Source: Paracoccaceae bacterium
Lineage (GTDB): Bacteria; Pseudomonadota; Alphaproteobacteria; Rhodobacterales; Rhodobacteraceae
DNA length: 7,599 nt
Assembly (NCBI GenBank): GCA_007123625.1
Contig: SKKS01000298.1
Location: 1 to 7,599 of the forward strand
Direction: 5' to 3'
Shown here: piece by piece, positions 6,127 to 7,599 of the stretch
Position numbering within the stretch: the first letter of the stretch is position 1
Layout of the letters: the number at the start of each line of letters is the position of its first letter
Position numbers and translations under genes: made by a program
Notes under the pieces: model-generated
The model's database searches: none
What the model saw: the letters and a program-made list of their open reading frames with translations, nothing else
What the model was told of the DNA's origin: nothing

Positions 6127-7500
6127 ATGTCCATCCCCCAGTCCGGCGGCGGCGCGCCGGTCGAGTCGAAGGCCGATCTGGTCGAATACCTTGCGCAGGG
6201 CTGCAAACCACGCGACGCGTGGCGCATCGGCACCGAGCACGAGAAATTCGGCTACTGCCGCGACACCCTGCGCCCGCTGCCTTATGACGGACCGCGCTCG
6301 ATCAAGGCGATGCTGGAAGGCATGCGCGACCGCTTCGGCTGGCGCCCGATCCTCGAGGGCGCGCACATCATCGGGCTGGAAAAGGACGGCGCGAACATCA
6401 GCCTGGAACCCGGCGGGCAGTTCGAGCTGTCGGGCGCGCCGCTGGAAACCATCCACCAGACCTGCGACGAGGTGAACGAGCACCTGCGCGAGGTGAAATC
6501 GGTCGCCGACGAGATCGGCGTGGGCTTCATCGGGCTGGGCGCGGCCCCGATCTGGCACCACGGCGACATGCCGATGATGCCCAAGGGCCGCTACAGGCTG
6601 ATGACCGGCTACATGGACCGTGTGGGCACCCATGGCACGCAGATGATGTACCGCACCTGCACCGTGCAGGTGAACCTCGACTTCGGGTCCGAGGCCGACA
6701 TGGTGCAGAAACTGCGCGTGGCGCTGGCTCTGCAGCCAGTGGCGACCGCTCTGTTCGCCAATTCGCCGTTCTTCGAAGGGGTTCCCAACGGGCACAAGTC
6801 CTGGCGCGCGCGCATATGGCGCGACCTGGACGCGGCGCGCACAGGGATGCTGCCCTTCGTGTTCGACGAAGGTTTCGGGTTCGAGGCCTGGGTCGACTAT
6901 GCAATCGATGTGCCGATGTATTTTGTCTATCGCGACGGCAAGTATATCGACGCACTGGGTCAGTCGTTCCGCGACTTCATGGACGGAAAACTCCCCGCCC
7001 TGCCGGGCGAGAAACCCACGCTCAGCGACTGGGCGGACCACCTGACCACGATCTTCCCCGAGGCACGGCTGAAGCGCTTCATCGAAATGCGCGGGGCAGA
7101 TGGCGGTCCGTGGCGGCGCCTGTGTGCGCTGCCCGCGCTCTGGGTCGGACTGACCTATGACCAGGGCGCGCTCGATGCAGCATGGGACCTTGCCCGCGGC
7201 TGGGACACCGAGACGCGAGAGGCGCTGCGCGTGGCAGCCAGCGTGGAGGGGCTGCAGGCGCATGTGGGCGGGCTGCGGATGCACGAACTGGCGCGCGAAG
7301 TCGTAGACATCGCCGACAGCGGCCTGAAAGCACGCGCCTGCCCCGGCGCGGGCGGGTTGCTGCCGGACGAGACGCATTTCCTCAATGCGCTCCGGGAAAG
7401 CATCGAGACCGGGCAGACACCCGCCGATGAATTGCTGCAGCGCTATCACGGCGACTGGCAGGGCGACCTGAGCCGCATCTACGCCGACTACAGCTATTGA
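6127..7500 (+). CDS. gshA: Glutamate-cysteine ligase, plant/alphaproteobacterial type
   Basis: 457 residues. Catalyses ATP-dependent joining of the gamma-carboxyl of glutamate to cysteine, the first and committed step of glutathione synthesis, in the cytoplasm. The sequence matches the plant-like class (GCS2 family, PF04107) found in alphaproteobacteria and not the E. coli type: GTEHEKFG (35-42) and EPGGQFELSG (94-103) carry the Glu residues of the metal/ATP site. GLGAAPIWH, MPKGRYRLMTGYM, YRTCTVQVNLDF (about 175-186) and ANSPFFEGVPNGHKSWRARIW follow in the usual order, with the C-terminal FIEMRGADGGPW part of the active site. ATG 6127 has GGAG 8 bases upstream and gives the family's typical short lead before ADLVEYL. 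The protein ends ...IYADYSY, a full-length end. It is on the same strand as rsmE but separated by 168 bases, so it may have its own promoter. No damage or missing motif is seen. Confidence 0.96.
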   Translation: MSIPQSGGGAPVESKADLVEYLAQGCKPRDAWRIGTEHEKFGYCRDTLRPLPYDGPRSIKAMLEGMRDRFGWRPILEGAHIIGLEKDGANISLEPGGQFELSGAPLETIHQTCDEVNEHLREVKSVADEIGVGFIGLGAAPIWHHGDMPMMPKGRYRLMTGYMDRVGTHGTQMMYRTCTVQVNLDFGSEADMVQKLRVALALQPVATALFANSPFFEGVPNGHKSWRARIWRDLDAARTGMLPFVFDEGFGFEAWVDYAIDVPMYFVYRDGKYIDALGQSFRDFMDGKLPALPGEKPTLSDWADHLTTIFPEARLKRFIEMRGADGGPWRRLCALPALWVGLTYDQGALDAAWDLARGWDTETREALRVAASVEGLQAHVGGLRMHELAREVVDIADSGLKARACPGAGGLLPDETHFLNALRESIETGQTPADELLQRYHGDWQGDLSRIYADYSY

Positions 7501-7538
7501 CACTCTGCGCGAAGGCGCGCGCGGTCCGACCGGTTCTC

Positions 7539-7585
7539 CCGCCCGTCTTCGGCCCTTGCGGGCCTTATCCCGTTTGGCCGGGCGG
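7539..7585 (+). terminator. Weak stem-loop after gshA, possible terminator
   Basis: An outer 7-bp stem pairs CCGCCCG (7539-7545) with CGGGCGG (7579-7585). Nested inside is a compact hairpin GGCCC-TTGC-GGGCC (7551-7564) followed by TTAT. It begins 38 bases after the gshA stop. The T-run is very short, so intrinsic termination would be weak; in DNA this GC-rich such stems also arise by chance. The rest of 7501-7599 shows no gene start or other signal. Confidence 0.3.
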
Positions 7586-7599
7586 CGCGCGGGTGCGTA

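Noticed and set aside
5584..7503. A 639-codon open frame on the minus strand opposite gshA and the membrane-protein gene
   Set aside because: It is the mirror of GC-biased third positions in gshA. Its translation is rich in His, Gln, Val and Arg and shows no recognisable domain, and it crosses two real genes and the intergenic region.
7501..7599. Possible end of a minus-strand gene entering from the right
   Set aside because: Open frames exist, but the translations are Arg/Pro/Ala-rich without a recognisable family, and one would end inside the gshA stop region; GC-rich non-coding DNA explains them equally well.
1..7599. A hidden defence system, mobile element, CRISPR array, phage remnant or RNA gene
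   Set aside because: I saw no spaced repeat array, transposase or integrase motif, tRNA-like cloverleaf or unusual composition block. All large frames are explained by ordinary chromosomal genes.

Overview
This is high-GC chromosomal DNA that reads as an alphaproteobacterium of the Rhodobacteraceae (Roseobacter/Rhodobacter relatives). The grounds are the protein flavour of UbiA and of the plant-type glutamate-cysteine ligase, the strong GC bias at third codon positions (which also creates long false antisense frames), and a gene order ubiA / rsmE / small membrane protein / gshA that I recall from this family. No species can be named from the sequence alone.

Layout. Bases 1-174 (minus) hold the first 58 codons of a trimethylamine methyltransferase (MttB)-family gene that runs off the left edge. 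A 130-base divergent intergenic region follows. It carries a near-ideal LysR-type operator (ATC-N9-GAT inside an 8-bp perfect dyad), placed at about -66 of a candidate promoter for the methyltransferase gene. A LysR-family regulator reads right (305-1180). Convergent to it, with only 13 bases between stops, is a minus-strand series: ubiA (3611-4612), an OmpA-C-terminal-domain protein with repeated BON-like modules (1610-3550), and a 112-residue one-span coiled-coil protein (1194-1532). Gaps in the series are 60 and 77 bases. Reading right from the ubiA start are rsmE (4694-5431), a two-span membrane protein overlapping it by 4 bases (5428-5958), a 168-base intergenic stretch, and gshA (6127-7500). 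The last 99 bases hold only a weak stem-loop.

Functionally, the left edge looks like a regulated methylated-amine (betaine-type) demethylation locus. The rest is mostly housekeeping: ubiquinone side-chain attachment (UbiA), envelope and peptidoglycan anchoring (OmpA-like protein and its small partner), 16S rRNA U1498 methylation (RsmE) and the first step of glutathione synthesis (GshA).

I found no phage, insertion sequence, CRISPR array, toxin-antitoxin or defence system, and no RNA gene. The points most worth a second look are the LysR operator/MttB arrangement, the repeated modules of the OmpA-like protein, and the crowded ubiA/rsmE divergent start region.
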